This document shows, in pieces, positions 43,277 through 54,940 of a DNA stretch of 64,000 bases. The notes below the pieces were generated by a model that saw only the letters and a program-made list of their open reading frames with translations, ran no database searches and was not told the origin of the DNA. The translations under genes and the position numbers were made by a program. Source of the DNA: Zygnema cylindricum (taxonomy: Eukaryota; Streptophyta; Zygnematophyceae; Zygnematales; Zygnemataceae). Location: the NCBI GenBank assembly GCA_037447655.1, contig JBBHKE010001283.1:1-64000 (forward strand). Reading direction: 5' to 3'. Position 1 is the stretch's first letter, and each line of letters starts with the position of its first letter.

Positions 43277-45819
43277 TGTTGAAATGTATGTACTTTCTAG
43301 GTCTGAATAAAGGAAAATAAATAAGAGGATGTCAACAAAGGCAGCTTGTCTCTCGCACCACTTTCCAAAACCCCCACACTTGTCGCAGTTACTGAAGGTA
43401 GGAGAGGAAGCCTAAGCCATGACTACCCTGTTGTTCTTTGGTCTAAAATAGACCGCAGAAGCCACCCAAACTATCATGCAAGAAGCTAAGGAAAGCTAGG
43501 CCAATGAACAACCATTTGAAATGCATCCTCCATATGCGTACACAGACGCAACAAACAACATTTAGGGTTTCATGGAATAATCAACATAAATAAACCCTAT
43601 GACAACATTTAAGGTTTGATGAAATAATCGACATAAACAAACCCTAAGACAAATGCATAAATAATGCATATCAAACAAACATAAAATTAACACATATAAA
43701 TAATAATAAATGAATGCATCACACATAAACAAATATATAATCAAATAATCAATGTATCATTTAAATGCATGACCTAATCGGCAACCCTAAAAGTCTACAT
43801 CTTCGGTCCCTACTTTTCATGCTAAGCATTGATGAATAATTTCTAACAAAGCTCATTCCTATATATACACTTGTGAGCTGTAAATGAATCACTAACTGCC
43901 TAGATATCCAACATAACTCCCACTAAAAACATAATATCCTATTACGACAAAAATCCTAACTGGAAATTACGTAACTATCATTATCTCCTATTTAAATATG
44001 ATAACCCACTATTAAGAATAAATTAATCGTAAGCGTACACCTGAAAGTCAGGCAATCGTAAGCGTACACTTGTCTGCAAATACGATATTTTACACACACA
44101 AATTAAACTGTCGAAACCCTAATTGACCACGTAAATATAAACGTCATGATCAACACTAATTTATTAATGCAAATAAGACAAATAAATGTTGTTCCAAATA
44201 TTTACAGGTACACACAATCTTATGCTGAGTCATGGCGAATAAATCAGCAGGACTTCGTGAATCTCGTCAAAGCATCCGGGACGTCCAAAAATAAATATCG
44301 TGTGATTGACGCGATTTCGCGTCACCACTACTTGAAAATAACGACGGCCTTTTTCCGCCGTCCGTAACTCTTATTCGGAACCGTTGATGTCGCGAAGCGT
44401 GGTCACAAAAAATCCAAACAAAATTCCACTTGACGAAACGACATCATGTCATCCAAATAATACCGTACCGTAACCACGTCATTTGCAATAAATCCGGCGT
44501 GTCACAAATAAAGTACAATTATCCAAATATGACGCTCAGAACTGTCGGCGTACATATTCAGATATTTCAAACATTTCATAACGGATCGCTTCGCGATCCG
44601 CCATCCATTTTCTAGCGCATTCAGCACCACTCAATTTGTTCCTTACGGCATATTTATTTCACTCGTACACTTACTCCCCCGATCCACAAATCTCTTCAAA
44701 CCTCCACAGTACATCAGGTAAATATTTACGCACGAAACGTCGCGTGCGCACCAAATTTCACGTACGCGCGAAACTAAATCTTCAAAACAACATACCCATG
44801 CTGCCTAGAGAGAGAGACATGTTTTGTAATATTTGGAAGGTTTACCAAAAGTATCTAGACACACCCAGAACTTGATCTTGGTACTTGCCGTCCATCTAGA
44901 ATCCAAGAGCTGGTAGCTTTATCCTATAGTCTACGATTATTGCTAGAGCATATAGGGTACGAAAAATAAATAAACAAGAACATTAACACTAATTCATTTA
45001 ACGAGATAGTAAGACATTGATACAGTTTGTATTGTACATACTATGAATTATCTCCAAACAAATATCGTGCATTTGTTTCAAATGTGAAACAAATACCGCT
45101 CAATTATTTAGACGACCAATTGAAATGTCGGTCTTCATCGAACGTCCATGGTGCGAGCCGAGATTCCGGAGTGGGCGACTTTGCGTTTTCGAGCACAGCC
45201 ACTGCGGATGACACGTGGGAGGATCAGGGAGGATTGCGGGATCTTCGGAACGCGAGATGACAATTCCGAATGTGACAAATGTCACATTATGGCGATGTTG
45301 TATATGGACCGTACAGAAAGTACGCCGGTACCTGTACTTTCTTGTACGGTATTGTCTTACAATTGGTCCGTACCTAAGTACTAGGAGGCTTAGAGAGGGG
45401 TTTTAGGACTTAGAATAAATTTTGGTAGGTAGCCGCCTCTCTCCCAAAAGGCACCTGTATAAATAGGAAAAAATTTCAATTTAATTACAACTCACTCAGT
45501 GGACCATTGTCAGTGATATTTTTTGCTGCGGACTTAGGGGAGTCCTGGCTAAATAAGGGTGTAGTTGGTCAGAGTGTTTGCTTGCCACAGTAGCTGCATT
45601 TCTAAAGGAATGTCAAAGTGGGGAATGTTATCCAAAAGTCATATTCTAACTTTGCATTCTGTGGTGGAAATGAGCACACATGAAGTCATATTTAACACGT
45701 GTGAAGCTATTATGGGGTTCTGATTGTCAAGGGGTAAATCATTTTGGTTTGTATTAACTAGGAGTTAGCACTACCTAGATAAGCTTCTTGGGAGCTGCCT
45801 ACTCTGAGGACCAATGGAG
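43277..45819 (+). mobile_element. Copia-family LTR, interrupted by a solo LTR
   Basis: It begins TGTTGAAATGTATGTACTTTC and runs in the + orientation to about 45819, about 1.17 kb once the inserted element at 43429-44792 is removed. Its end abuts an oppositely oriented LTR at TGCAATTATGTGTCC (45820). No internal coding region of its own follows. Confidence 0.75.
43429..44792. mobile_element. Solo LTR of a different family (1364 bp), target duplication TACCC
   Basis: Ends are TGTTGTTCTTTGG and TTCAAAACAACA, with an inverted TGTTGTT/AACAACA terminus. It is flanked by TACCC (43424-43428 and 44793-44797). Removing it restores the copia LTR around the GCCATG(G/A)CTACC motif seen in the LTR at 48385-49442. 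It has no coding content. The GGATCGCTTCGCGATCC palindrome (44582-44598) is inside it. Confidence 0.88.
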
Positions 45820-48024
45820 TGCAATTATGTGTCCTCTATTGGACCACAAAATACAGGAAGCCTCTAGATAGTATTTAACTAACCCACTTCAAGCCACAAC
45901 CACTGCTGTCCAGGAAGGCAAAATGACAATTTGACTACACCCTTGTACAGGTTGGACTCACGTGAGTCCGTAGCAAAAAGAATCATTGTAAACGGCAAAC
46001 CAGCCGATAAGTTATGAGGCAGTAAAAATGCAAACTTGTACAAAATCTCAAAGGGAGAGGTGACTACCTACCAAAATTTTCTAAGTCCTGATTCCCTCTA
46101 ATAAATTTTATCTACTAAAGTACGGACCAATCAGATTACTATACCGTACCAAAAAGTACTACTGCCGGTGTACCTTTTGTACGGCCTATGTACGACAAGG
46201 CTATTGAGCGGACGCGTGTCTGCTTTTCACTCGTCCGTACATTCCTCGGAATTCCTATGACCGAATAACATCTCTCCACGTGGCTCCAAGACATGCCACG
46301 TCATTGAAACTCTGAGTCCTCCATTGGCCCTCAGAGTAAGCAGATCCAAAAGAAGCTAATCTAGATAGTGCCGACTCCAAGTTTATATAAACCCAAATGA
46401 TTGACCTGTTGACAATCAGAACCCCATTACAGCTTCACCCTTGTGAAATAACACTTTCTGTGTGCTCAATTCCACCACAGAATGCAAAGTTAGAATATAA
46501 GATTTGGCCACATTTACCCACTTTGACTTTCCCCTAGAAATACAGCCACTCTGGCAGACAAAAACTCTGACCGACTACACCCCTGTGTAGCCTAGACTCC
46601 GCAAAAAGAATCACTGAAAATGGTCAAGTAAATTGATAGTTATGGGTGGCCAAAGTTTGCCATTTATACAGGGTTCTCTCTGGGAGAGGCAGCTACCTAC
46701 CCAAAATTTTCTAAGTCTTATTCCCCCTCTAAAACTCTATCTACTGAAGTACGGCACCAATCAAATTACTGTGTCGTACAGAAAAGTACAGGTGCTGGTG
46801 TACTTTATGTACGACCATTGTACGACATGGCCAAAAAGTCGACACGTGTCAAATCAGGATTAGTTCTTGTAATCTCCGGAATTCCTGTAATCCAATGTTA
46901 TCACGCCACGTGTCATTTGACGTGGCAAAGACCGTAAAACGCCAAAAATACCTTTTTCCGTGATCGCGGTGCCTATCGCGGCCGTCCGATCAAAACCGGC
47001 TATAATCGTAGCCGCTGAAATTCGACGCGCGGTATTTGTTTCGCTATCGAAGCAAATGCGCGGTATCCGTTCTATCCCCATACCGTACTTCGTCCTAAAA
47101 CAAACTGTATCTATGCGCTAAGTATCTATTCGCCGTTAAACGAATTAATCTACATGTAACGATTTATATATTTATCAAACCCTATATATCGTAATATGTG
47201 TCCTAGACTTAACAGCTAGAGCTAACGGCTACTTCAAACTGACGGACGGCAGGGACCAGGATCAATTCCTGGGTCCGTTAACTAACTTTTGTTAAGTCTA
47301 CCTAATTTACCCCATGTCTTCTCTAGAGAGCTTACGCAGCCATGGCTCTAGCTCCCTATCCAGCCTTCAGTGACTACAACAAGTGTGGGGGCTTGGAGAG
47401 GGGAGTTAGAGGCAGACTGCCTCTGCCTTTTTCTATCCTATTTACAGACCTAGAAAATACACAAATATCAACACAAAACGCCAAAATGACCACTCCACGA
47501 TTTCGGCGATGATGTGCGCCGTTAGATTTGCAGCGAGACGCAATCTTAGCCGTTATAAATACTTGCGCATTATTTGTTTCGCTGTTGAAAAAAAAACGTG
47601 GTATTTGTTTCGGAATAGTGTCGTACTTCGTACTTTTATAAAACTGTATCTATGCAAGTTGTATACAGTTTTAGTTAAATGGATTGTTCCTCCTTTTATA
47701 TATATATATATCTATCACATACTATAGCATTTATCATTGGTCATAGTCTAATAAGATAAAGCTGACCGCTATCAGCCAACTTGACGAACCGAAGGTACTG
47801 GGATCAAATCCCGGGTCCGTCAGGTATATTTTTAGTAACCTACTAAAACTAACTGCCTGTTGAACTAAGGCAGCCATGGATCAACCACTCTCTCTAGCCT
47901 TCAGTGACTACAACAAGTATGGGGGCTAAAGAGAGGAGGTGGAGGCAGGTTGTCCGTCCTTTTTTTTCTTTTATACTATTATATTAAACCTAGAAAATAC
48001 TCTAGAAATCTATTAATTTCAACA
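45820..48024 (-). mobile_element. Copia-family 3' LTR (minus strand), interrupted by another LTR
   Basis: On the minus strand it begins TGTTGAAATTAATAGATTTC at 48024 and ends at TTGCA near 45820, about 1.04 kb without the nested LTR at 46305-47473. The polypurine tract TAAAATAAGGGGAG (48025-48038, minus strand) and RNase H remnant lie immediately upstream, so this is the 3' LTR of a minus-strand element. Confidence 0.75.
46305..47473 (-). mobile_element. Nested copia-family solo LTR
   Basis: Termini TGTTGATATTTGTG (minus strand) and GAGTTTCA match the solo LTR at 19101-20339. The flanking pentamers (GTCAT and CAAAA) do not match, so the insertion was followed by deletion or arose by recombination. 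Confidence 0.7.
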
Positions 48025-48038
48025 CTCCCCTTATTTTA

Positions 48039-48375
48039 TAGTCTTATTTTAATTTTTCTTTCAGACCGCATTTTTCCCGACAATATTTTAATTTAGGAGA
48101 GGGCACAGGTTTGGTCATCATGTCAGCCACTATTTCTTCATCAGGTCTATACACAAGATTTAAAATATTATTTTCAACTTTTTGTCTTACGAAGCTTAAT
48201 CTTATGTCGATATGTTTTGCTTTGAAATGGTGTTTTGGATTGGCTGCAATTGCGATTGCAGCTTGATTATCGCAAAAGATTTCATGCACTCCCTCCTTCA
48301 TATATCCCAGTTCTTGCAACAATGGCTTCACCCATATTAGTTATTTTACAGCAGAACAAGATGCCATATACTCAA
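48039..48375 (-). pseudogene. Copia RNase H remnant
   Basis: The minus-strand frame contains VEYMASCSAVK, an in-frame stop, then KPLLQELGYM, IFCDNQAAIAIAANP, KHIDIRLSFVRQKV and ADMMTKP, the characteristic 3' end of a Ty1/copia polyprotein RNase H. It includes the DNQAAI and KHIDI motifs. It is cut off at about 48380 by the + strand LTR beginning at 48385, and is followed downstream by the polypurine tract and LTR at 48024. It encodes only the last ~100 residues and is dead. Confidence 0.85.
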
Positions 48376-48384
48376 CGTCTATAG

Positions 48385-49442
48385 TGTAGAAATTATTGGT
48401 CTTTTTTAAAGTATTTTCTAGGTCTGAATAGAAATAAGAAAGAAGCCGAGGCAGTCTATCTCTAACTTCTCTCTCCAACTTCTCAAACTTGTCGCGGTCA
48501 CTGAGAAATTGGAGAAGGAGCTAGAGCCATGGCTACCTAGGCTATCCAGAGGTTTACGGGAAAATATATTTTAGTTAGGGGTTTAATTTACTAAAAGATA
48601 TGTACCGGGGACAGGATTTGATCTTGGTACCTGCCGGCCGGCAAATAGCTAGTAGCCGGTAGCCTTAGCCGTTAAGTCTAGGAGTAGTGTTATGTACTAT
48701 ATGGTTTGATAATTACTTAAACATTTATACGTAGGATAGTTCATTTAACTGTAACTGGTTACGGGAGACATATATCCAGTAAATGTAAAAGTACGGATTT
48801 CGGTACGGATAAGAAACCAATACGGCGCATTTATTTCTTTAGTGAAACGAATACCGCGCATGTATTTATTACGGCTACGATTAAATGTGAATTTAATCGG
48901 ACGGCCGGAATTAACGCCGAGATCGCGAAAGAGGATTTCGGCGGTTTGTGGTCATCGCCACATCGGATGACACGTGGCGGAATGACATTGGATCGCGGCA
49001 TCTTCGAGGATTAAGGGAGCGAATCCGGACATACCACGTGTCGACATTTAGGCCATGTCGTACAATGGCCGTACATAAAGTACACCGGCAGCTGTACTTT
49101 TGTGTACGAAACTGAAATCTAATTGGCTCTGTACATCAGTAGATAGAGTCTGTGAGAGAGATAGGACTTAGAAAAATTAGAAGATAGGACCCTCTCTCCA
49201 GAGAGCTTCTGTAGAAAAGGTCAACTTTGACCCTCCATAACTTACTGCTCAGGGGAGCAAATTAAGAGATTCTTTTTGCTATCGACTAATGCGAGTCTTG
49301 TCTTCACAGAGGTGAAGTTCGTCACAAATTTTGTCTGCCAGGGTGGCAGTTATTTTTGTTGAAACACAAAGGGGTTAGGGTTATCTTAGAGGCTTCTTGG
49401 AAGCAGTCCACTCTGAGGACTTATGGAGGTCTCAGAGTTTCA
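48385..49442 (+). mobile_element. Copia-family LTR (+ strand, 1058 bp)
   Basis: It starts TGTAGAAATTATTGG and ends GAGTTTCA. It interrupts the RNase H remnant at its left edge and is followed by a second, 5'-truncated LTR. Confidence 0.75.
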
Positions 49443-49465
49443 CTTATGTACATTACAAAAAAAAT

Positions 49466-50233
49466 ACAGCGCATTTGTTTTAACCACGAAACAAATACCG
49501 CGCACCCATTTTCAACGGTTACAATTAAATTCGATTTTGATCAAACGGCCGCGATAGGCATCGCGATCACGGAATATGTAGTTTTGGCGTTTTATGGTCA
49601 TTGCCACCTCGAGTGACACGTGGCGTGACAACGTTGAATTGTGCCAACTCCGGGGATTAGCGGAACAAATCCCGATTTGACACGTGTCAACATTTTGGCC
49701 ATGTTGTACGATGTCTGTACAGAAAGTACATCGATACCTGTACTTTTTGGTACGACTCAATAATTTGATTGGTGCCGCATGTCAATAGACAGAGTTTTAG
49801 AGAGGGAATAGGACTTAGAAAATTTAGTAGGTAGCAGCCTCTCTCCGAGAGAGCTCTTGTACAAAAGGTCATCTTTGCCCATTCATAACTATCAATTTAC
49901 TTGACCATTTTCAGTGATTCTTTTTGCTGCAGACTAAGGGGAGTCCATGCTACACAGGGGTGTAGTCGGTTAGAGTTTTTGTCTGCCAGGGTGGCTGCAT
50001 TTTTAAGGGAAGTCAAAGTGGGTGAATGTGTCGAAAACTCATATTCTAACTTTGTATAATGTGGTGGAACTGAGCACACAGAAAATCTTATTTCACATGG
50101 GTGAAGCTATAATGGGTTTCTGATTGTCAAGGGGTTTGTCATTTTGGTTTATATCAAATTGGAGTTACCACTATCTAGATTAACTTCTTTTGGATCTGCG
50201 ATTTCTATGGGCAATGGAGCACTCAAACTTTCA
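49466..50233 (+). mobile_element. 5'-truncated copia LTR next to gag-pol
   Basis: It begins at the internal GCATTTGTTT...GAAACAAATACCGCG motif shared by all LTR copies and ends CAAACTTTCA directly before GGTTATGG of the gag region. It is therefore the remaining 3' part of the 5' LTR of the degenerate element that follows. Confidence 0.75.
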
Positions 50234-53215
50234 GGTTATGGCCCCACCATCTAGGGTGCCTATGTTCGATGGAACAGACTTTACTTATTGGGAGTTTACA
50301 ATGGAGGGATTACTTTTCGAGAAGCACTTATTAGGAATTGTTTCCGAACAAGTGAGATGTCCACCACCTGGCTTTGGAGGAGCTTACTATAGAGAATCAT
50401 CTGTGGCTTCCCAGAAAACCAACCGTATTTCAGATGCAATCGAAGGTGAAGGGAAAACTATTGCTATAGAAGGGGGAAATGGGGAGAAGGATAAAAGGAC
50501 ACCTATGGTGAGGGGAGCTAGGCTCTCCGCCACAGCTCCACTTAGAGGGGTTATAAGTAAAATTGAAGAATATGATAATAAAATTTAGGAGTATAAAAAC
50601 ACTATAGCAAAACATCTCATACTTAGAAATGTGTCTAAGTCAATAGCTATCACTCTTTTGAATCTAACCAAGTCTTCAGAAATTTGGGAAACACTAAGTC
50701 AGATTTATAAGAGTGAGACTATTCAGAGGCAACAATTAGTTAAACAAGTGTCGTGATAAAGAACTCTTCACTAAGCTAAGAAAAATTCCTACTCTAGAGA
50801 TAGAGTATGGGGATGGGAGAGTTGTTACTACAAGTCTAGTGGGATCACTAGATCTGAAAGTCTTAGTGGAGGATAAAAATTCTATGTTTACATTCTCAAT
50901 TGTACTCTACATTCCTCAGCTGAGAAAAAATCTTGTCTCTACGTCTGTGCTAGTTGACAAAGAGTTTGATACCTTTACTAAAAAGGGAGTCTTTACAGCT
51001 AAGTATAGGGATGAAGTTTACTTCATGGCAGATAAGGGTAGCCAAGGAATGTTTAGGCTTAACATGAGTAATGAAAAGAAGAATGATTATTATGTTGGTG
51101 TTCCTAAGTTGATGATTTGGCATAAGCGGTTGGGGCATGTGCATTTTGATAGGTTGAGGGAAATGAAAAAGCTTAGGGTAGTAGAAGGCATTTAGTTCAA
51201 AGATAATGAAATGGTGGATGATTGTAGTGGTTGTGCTCAAGGCAAGGCTCACAGACTTCCGTTTCTCAAAGCAGCCACATATAGACGTGAGAAAGTGTTA
51301 GACTTGGTCCACACAGATATTTGGGGACCAGCAAAAGTACCTTTGGTTGGAGGAAAGAGGCTTATGATGACAATAACCGATGACTGGTCTAGATAATCTA
51401 GAGTCTACTTTCTAAAAATAAAGTCTGAAGCATCAACTTACTCCAAAGAATATAAACCCTGGAGTGAGAAGTTGCATGAAACCCCCATTAAGAGGATAAT
51501 GAGTGATAATGGGGGGGAATATACCTCTAACTAGTTTGAGGAATATCTGAGAGATGAGGGAGTGGAGCACCACAAAAATGTACTATTTAACGTAGAACAA
51601 AATAGGGTAGCTGAGAGGTTGAATCGAACACTAGGAGATAGTGCATGCAATATGTTGGCAAACAAGAAAATAGGAAAGAGATTTTGGGCAGAAGCAATGA
51701 ACTGTGCCAACTACATTAAGAATAGGGTCCTTACCTCAGGTGTAAAGGGAGTGACACTTTTTGAGAGATGGGCTGGAAGGAAACCAGATATCTCATACGT
51801 TAAAGTATTCGGTAGCCAAGTTTACAGTATTGACACGGATAGGAAAAAATAGAAACTAGATGCTAAGGGAAAACCTGGATACTTTGTGGGATATGATGAG
51901 GATGTTAAGGGATATGGAGTCTATGACTTAGCAAAGAAAGATATCATTCTGGTCAAACACTTAGTTGTCATGGATGAAGGGAAGTCATTTGACCCCTTCA
52001 AATATACAAAGAAGATAAGAATCAGATTTGAGTCCGAAAGTGAGGAAAACTCGGTAGCTCCCGAAAGGGACATCAGTGAAACCATGATTGCAGATTCACG
52101 GGAGATCCAAGATACAAGAGACTCACTGGAAACCTCACATTATCCTATGGAATTCGAGGAGATAGAAGAAGCGAGACAAGAAGCGGCTTCCATGGACATG
52201 GAGCCGATGAGACAGTGAGAAGAAATCTAAGACTTCCATCCATTCTAGCTTCAGAGTTTGAGGGAGGAAGGAGGAGCATAAAAAGGATATAGGAAAAACA
52301 AACGGCTCATAAGGTAACTAAGCTATCTCACCCAGATGAGCCTCAGTCTTACTCGGAGGCCGTGAATAGTCTAGAGAAAGAAAGATGGATTAGAGCCATA
52401 AATGATGAGATGGCTACTATAATGGAAGAAAATACTTGGGATTTAGCAGATTGTCCTCCAGATAGAAAACCTATTGGGTGTAAAAAGGTATTTAAACTAA
52501 AACTGAACCCTGATAATACCATTGAGAGATATAAGGCTCGATTGGTAGCGAAGGGATTCACCCAGAAGGAGGGGATTTACTATGAGGAGACCTTTGCTCT
52601 AGTTGTTCGGTTCCCGTTAGTAAGGATTCTCCTTAGTCTGGCAGCAGCGGAAGACATGGAAATACACCAGATGGACATTAAGACTGCTTTTCTTAATGGT
52701 GAGTTGGAGGAAGAAATTTTCATGAGGCAACCCAAGGGGTTTGTGGAAGAAGGAGAAGAGAGCGAAGTGTGCAGGCTCATAAAGTTCTTATATGGACTGA
52801 AGCAGGCTCCCCGAAAGTGGAATAAGATTCTAGATGAGTTTCTCACCAATCTGGGATATATCCGGATCAGCTCTGACCATTCTATCTATATGTTTGAAGA
52901 TGAGAATGGTGTCAGCTTTATTGCAATTTATGTGGATGATGTGCTTGTGTTGAGTAAATATTTGGAGAAGATCAATAGGCTAATGAAAGATCTTAGGGGC
53001 ATATTTGATATAAAGGATTTAGGGGAGGCAAAATATATTTCGGGGATCCAAATGGAGAGAGATAGGGGGGAGAAGATTATTACACTTACTCAAAAAGAAG
53101 CAATAGGAAATATGCTTGAGAAAATCCCGATGGAAAATGCTAACAGTTGTACCACTCCCATGGACTTGAAAAAAGTAAGTGATGGGAGTGTAGAAGGAGG
53201 AGTGATGATCTTAGA
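50190..53215 (+). pseudogene. Decayed Ty1/copia gag-pol, lacking protease region and RNase H
   Basis: The gag part (50190-50757) contains PMFDGTDFTYWEFTMEG and has a stop at 50586. The zinc knuckle and protease active site are missing. From about 50818 come the GAG-pre-integrase motif (WHKRLGH, then CSGCAQGKAH), integrase (HTDIWGP, SDNGGEY, and NRVAERLNRTL with V where HNGVAER-type Gly is usual) and reverse transcriptase (TAFLNGELEEEIFM, QAPRKWNKILDEF, and YVDD at 52929-52940). At least seven in-frame stops interrupt it. It stops at about 53215, before RNase H, where the upstream DNA of the small gene begins. It is a dead retrotransposon of copia order (RT after integrase). Confidence 0.9.
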
Positions 53216-53379
53216 CGATCACATGAGTCGAAACGAAATAGTCCAGCCAAAGCGCGGCCAAGTCTCCCTGCCGCTCTTTTTTCGCGCTCGACTCTTTTGT
53301 TTCTTTGTTGCTTACGGAAGATGCTTTCTGTCAGTTTCTTTACAATTCCGCCGGCAAGGCATCTGCCACAATTCCAACG

Positions 53380-53670
53380 CGCATGAATTAAGTCATTCAG
53401 CCACGTGTCTCGCATAGATATTCAAAAAATTCATAGTTCGTGCGGTGGCAGGTCTCGGTCTTCTCCGCGTGGCAATTCCTTTCATATTTGACGGTCTTCA
53501 AACGGCAAGCCGTTGACCGTTCCGTCAATGTACTTTTTTTTGTCTTTTCAATTCATTGAGCTTTGCCGAAGTCTGGAACTCCGGACAGCTCCCGAGTTAC
53601 CGATAATCCGATCTCTGCTCTCTCTCCCTACACATATATAGCCCAGCCTTTGCTTACAGATTCTGCATCA
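53380..53670 (+). promoter_or_regulatory. Promoter with ABRE/G-box-like motifs and TATA box
   Basis: CCACGTGTC (53401-53409) matches an ABRE/G-box core, CCGCGTGGC (53465-53473) resembles a coupling-type motif, and CACATATATA (53631-53640) fits a TATA box. Transcription would start near 53670, giving a ~230-base leader containing a repeated TGTACGGACATTA unit (about 53813-53840). ABA or stress control is inference from these motifs. Confidence 0.55.
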
Positions 53671-53901
53671 TACAAAACTAAGCATCGCACTGTCCAAGCT
53701 TCACCAGCTTATTCTACTGCACCACTTAGTAGTCTCTACAATTCTCTTCCATTAATTTTTGAAGCTTTCAAAAGCATTGATACAAGAACAGTGTCATCTA
53801 TTCATCGCTTGTACGGACATTATCGCCTGTACGGACATTACTCTTTCCTGAAACCTTCTTCAAGCTTTCAAGAGCGAAACAGGTGTCATTGCCAGTATAC
53901 T

Positions 53902-54129
53902 ATGGCATCCATTGCTGCGACAGCCTCTGTAGGAGTCACATCTTTACGAGAGAGATTTGTACGGACAGTGTACGGAGGAGGATTATTAGGTCTTGCTACT
54001 GCAGGACCACACAAGCGGATGAGTACAGCTGTTGATGCAAAGTCTGCAGAGGAGTCGGCGGCCATGGCTAAGAATAGTGAAGCTGGGGAGAGAGACTGGG
54101 CCAACATTTTCATTCTCTGTAGAGACTGA
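53902..54129 (+). CDS. Small alanine-rich protein, 75 residues, possibly organelle-targeted
   Basis: An ATG in good context (TACTATGGC) opens a 75-residue frame: an N-terminal MASIAATASVGVTSLRERF with Arg and Ser but no acids until Glu17, a Gly-rich hydrophobic patch (GGGLLGLATAG), then a charged helix (AVDAKSAEESAAMAKNSEAG). This composition resembles small mitochondrial- or plastid-targeted, LEA-like proteins, but I do not recognise a specific family. The frame is open back to 53563, but the upstream part overlaps the TATA box and has leader-like composition, so I take 53902 as the start. It is the only host gene in the right half of the window. Confidence 0.5.
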   Translation: MASIAATASVGVTSLRERFVRTVYGGGLLGLATAGPHKRMSTAVDAKSAEESAAMAKNSEAGERDWANIFILCRD

Positions 54130-54938
54130 GGGATCAGCAGCAGCAATAGGGTGTTTGGTGACCAGATAAAATTCAAATTAAATAAAATTAAGTTATGGCT
54201 GGTTATAAAAATGATTCTTGATAGCCTTAGGGCGCCGATGTAGTGTCTGCACTGTTTTGTAAATACTCTTAGGTTTTGGTTTAAGTGGATAAGTGGAATC
54301 CTAGCCTGCAATATACATTTATGTGTCATTTATAGATTTTATCTTCTACTTTGCATTGCATTCCCTTAGTTTGTGAAAAAATAATGGAAACCTTTGTCAT
54401 GAAGGGTGTGGAGCCGGCCCTAAAGATTAGTGGTTTAAAAATTACAGCTTTCACACGTGTGGATCTTCATAAGAGGCGATCAGCAATGTGAATATTGCAA
54501 AGAGTGAAGAAGTGATGGACCAATTGCATTGTCCATATTGATAGGCATGTAGGCTTTCAAAAGAAAAGGTGAGGGATGTTTCATAAGATAGAGTCCTTTG
54601 ATCTTGCAATCAGCCACCTATTTGTGGTCATGATTTTTCGTTTTTTTGTAAAATATAGACAACTCTTATGGATGGTGAATGTTTTACTGTATCAGCCACA
54701 TATTGTCCAAGATGTTTGTGAAAATGAAGGTAATGAAGGTACTAAAGTCGTTTGTTGCATATGTTTGGCAAGGAAAGAGTATGAGCCTTCTAGTGGTTGG
54801 TAGAGTTGACATTTTGTTTTGTTGTGAAAGGTGTAATACTTTAATGTGCGAATATAATCGTAGACGCCATATGTTGTTACGCCATACACTACAAGTATTT
54901 TGTGGATATTTCGGGTACAGTATGCATATATTACAGTG
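54130..54938. other. 3' flank of the small gene, no further gene seen
   Basis: Non-coding DNA between the stop codon and the next MITE. Short frames around 54580-54950 show no family resemblance. Confidence 0.5.
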
Positions 54939-54940
54939 TA

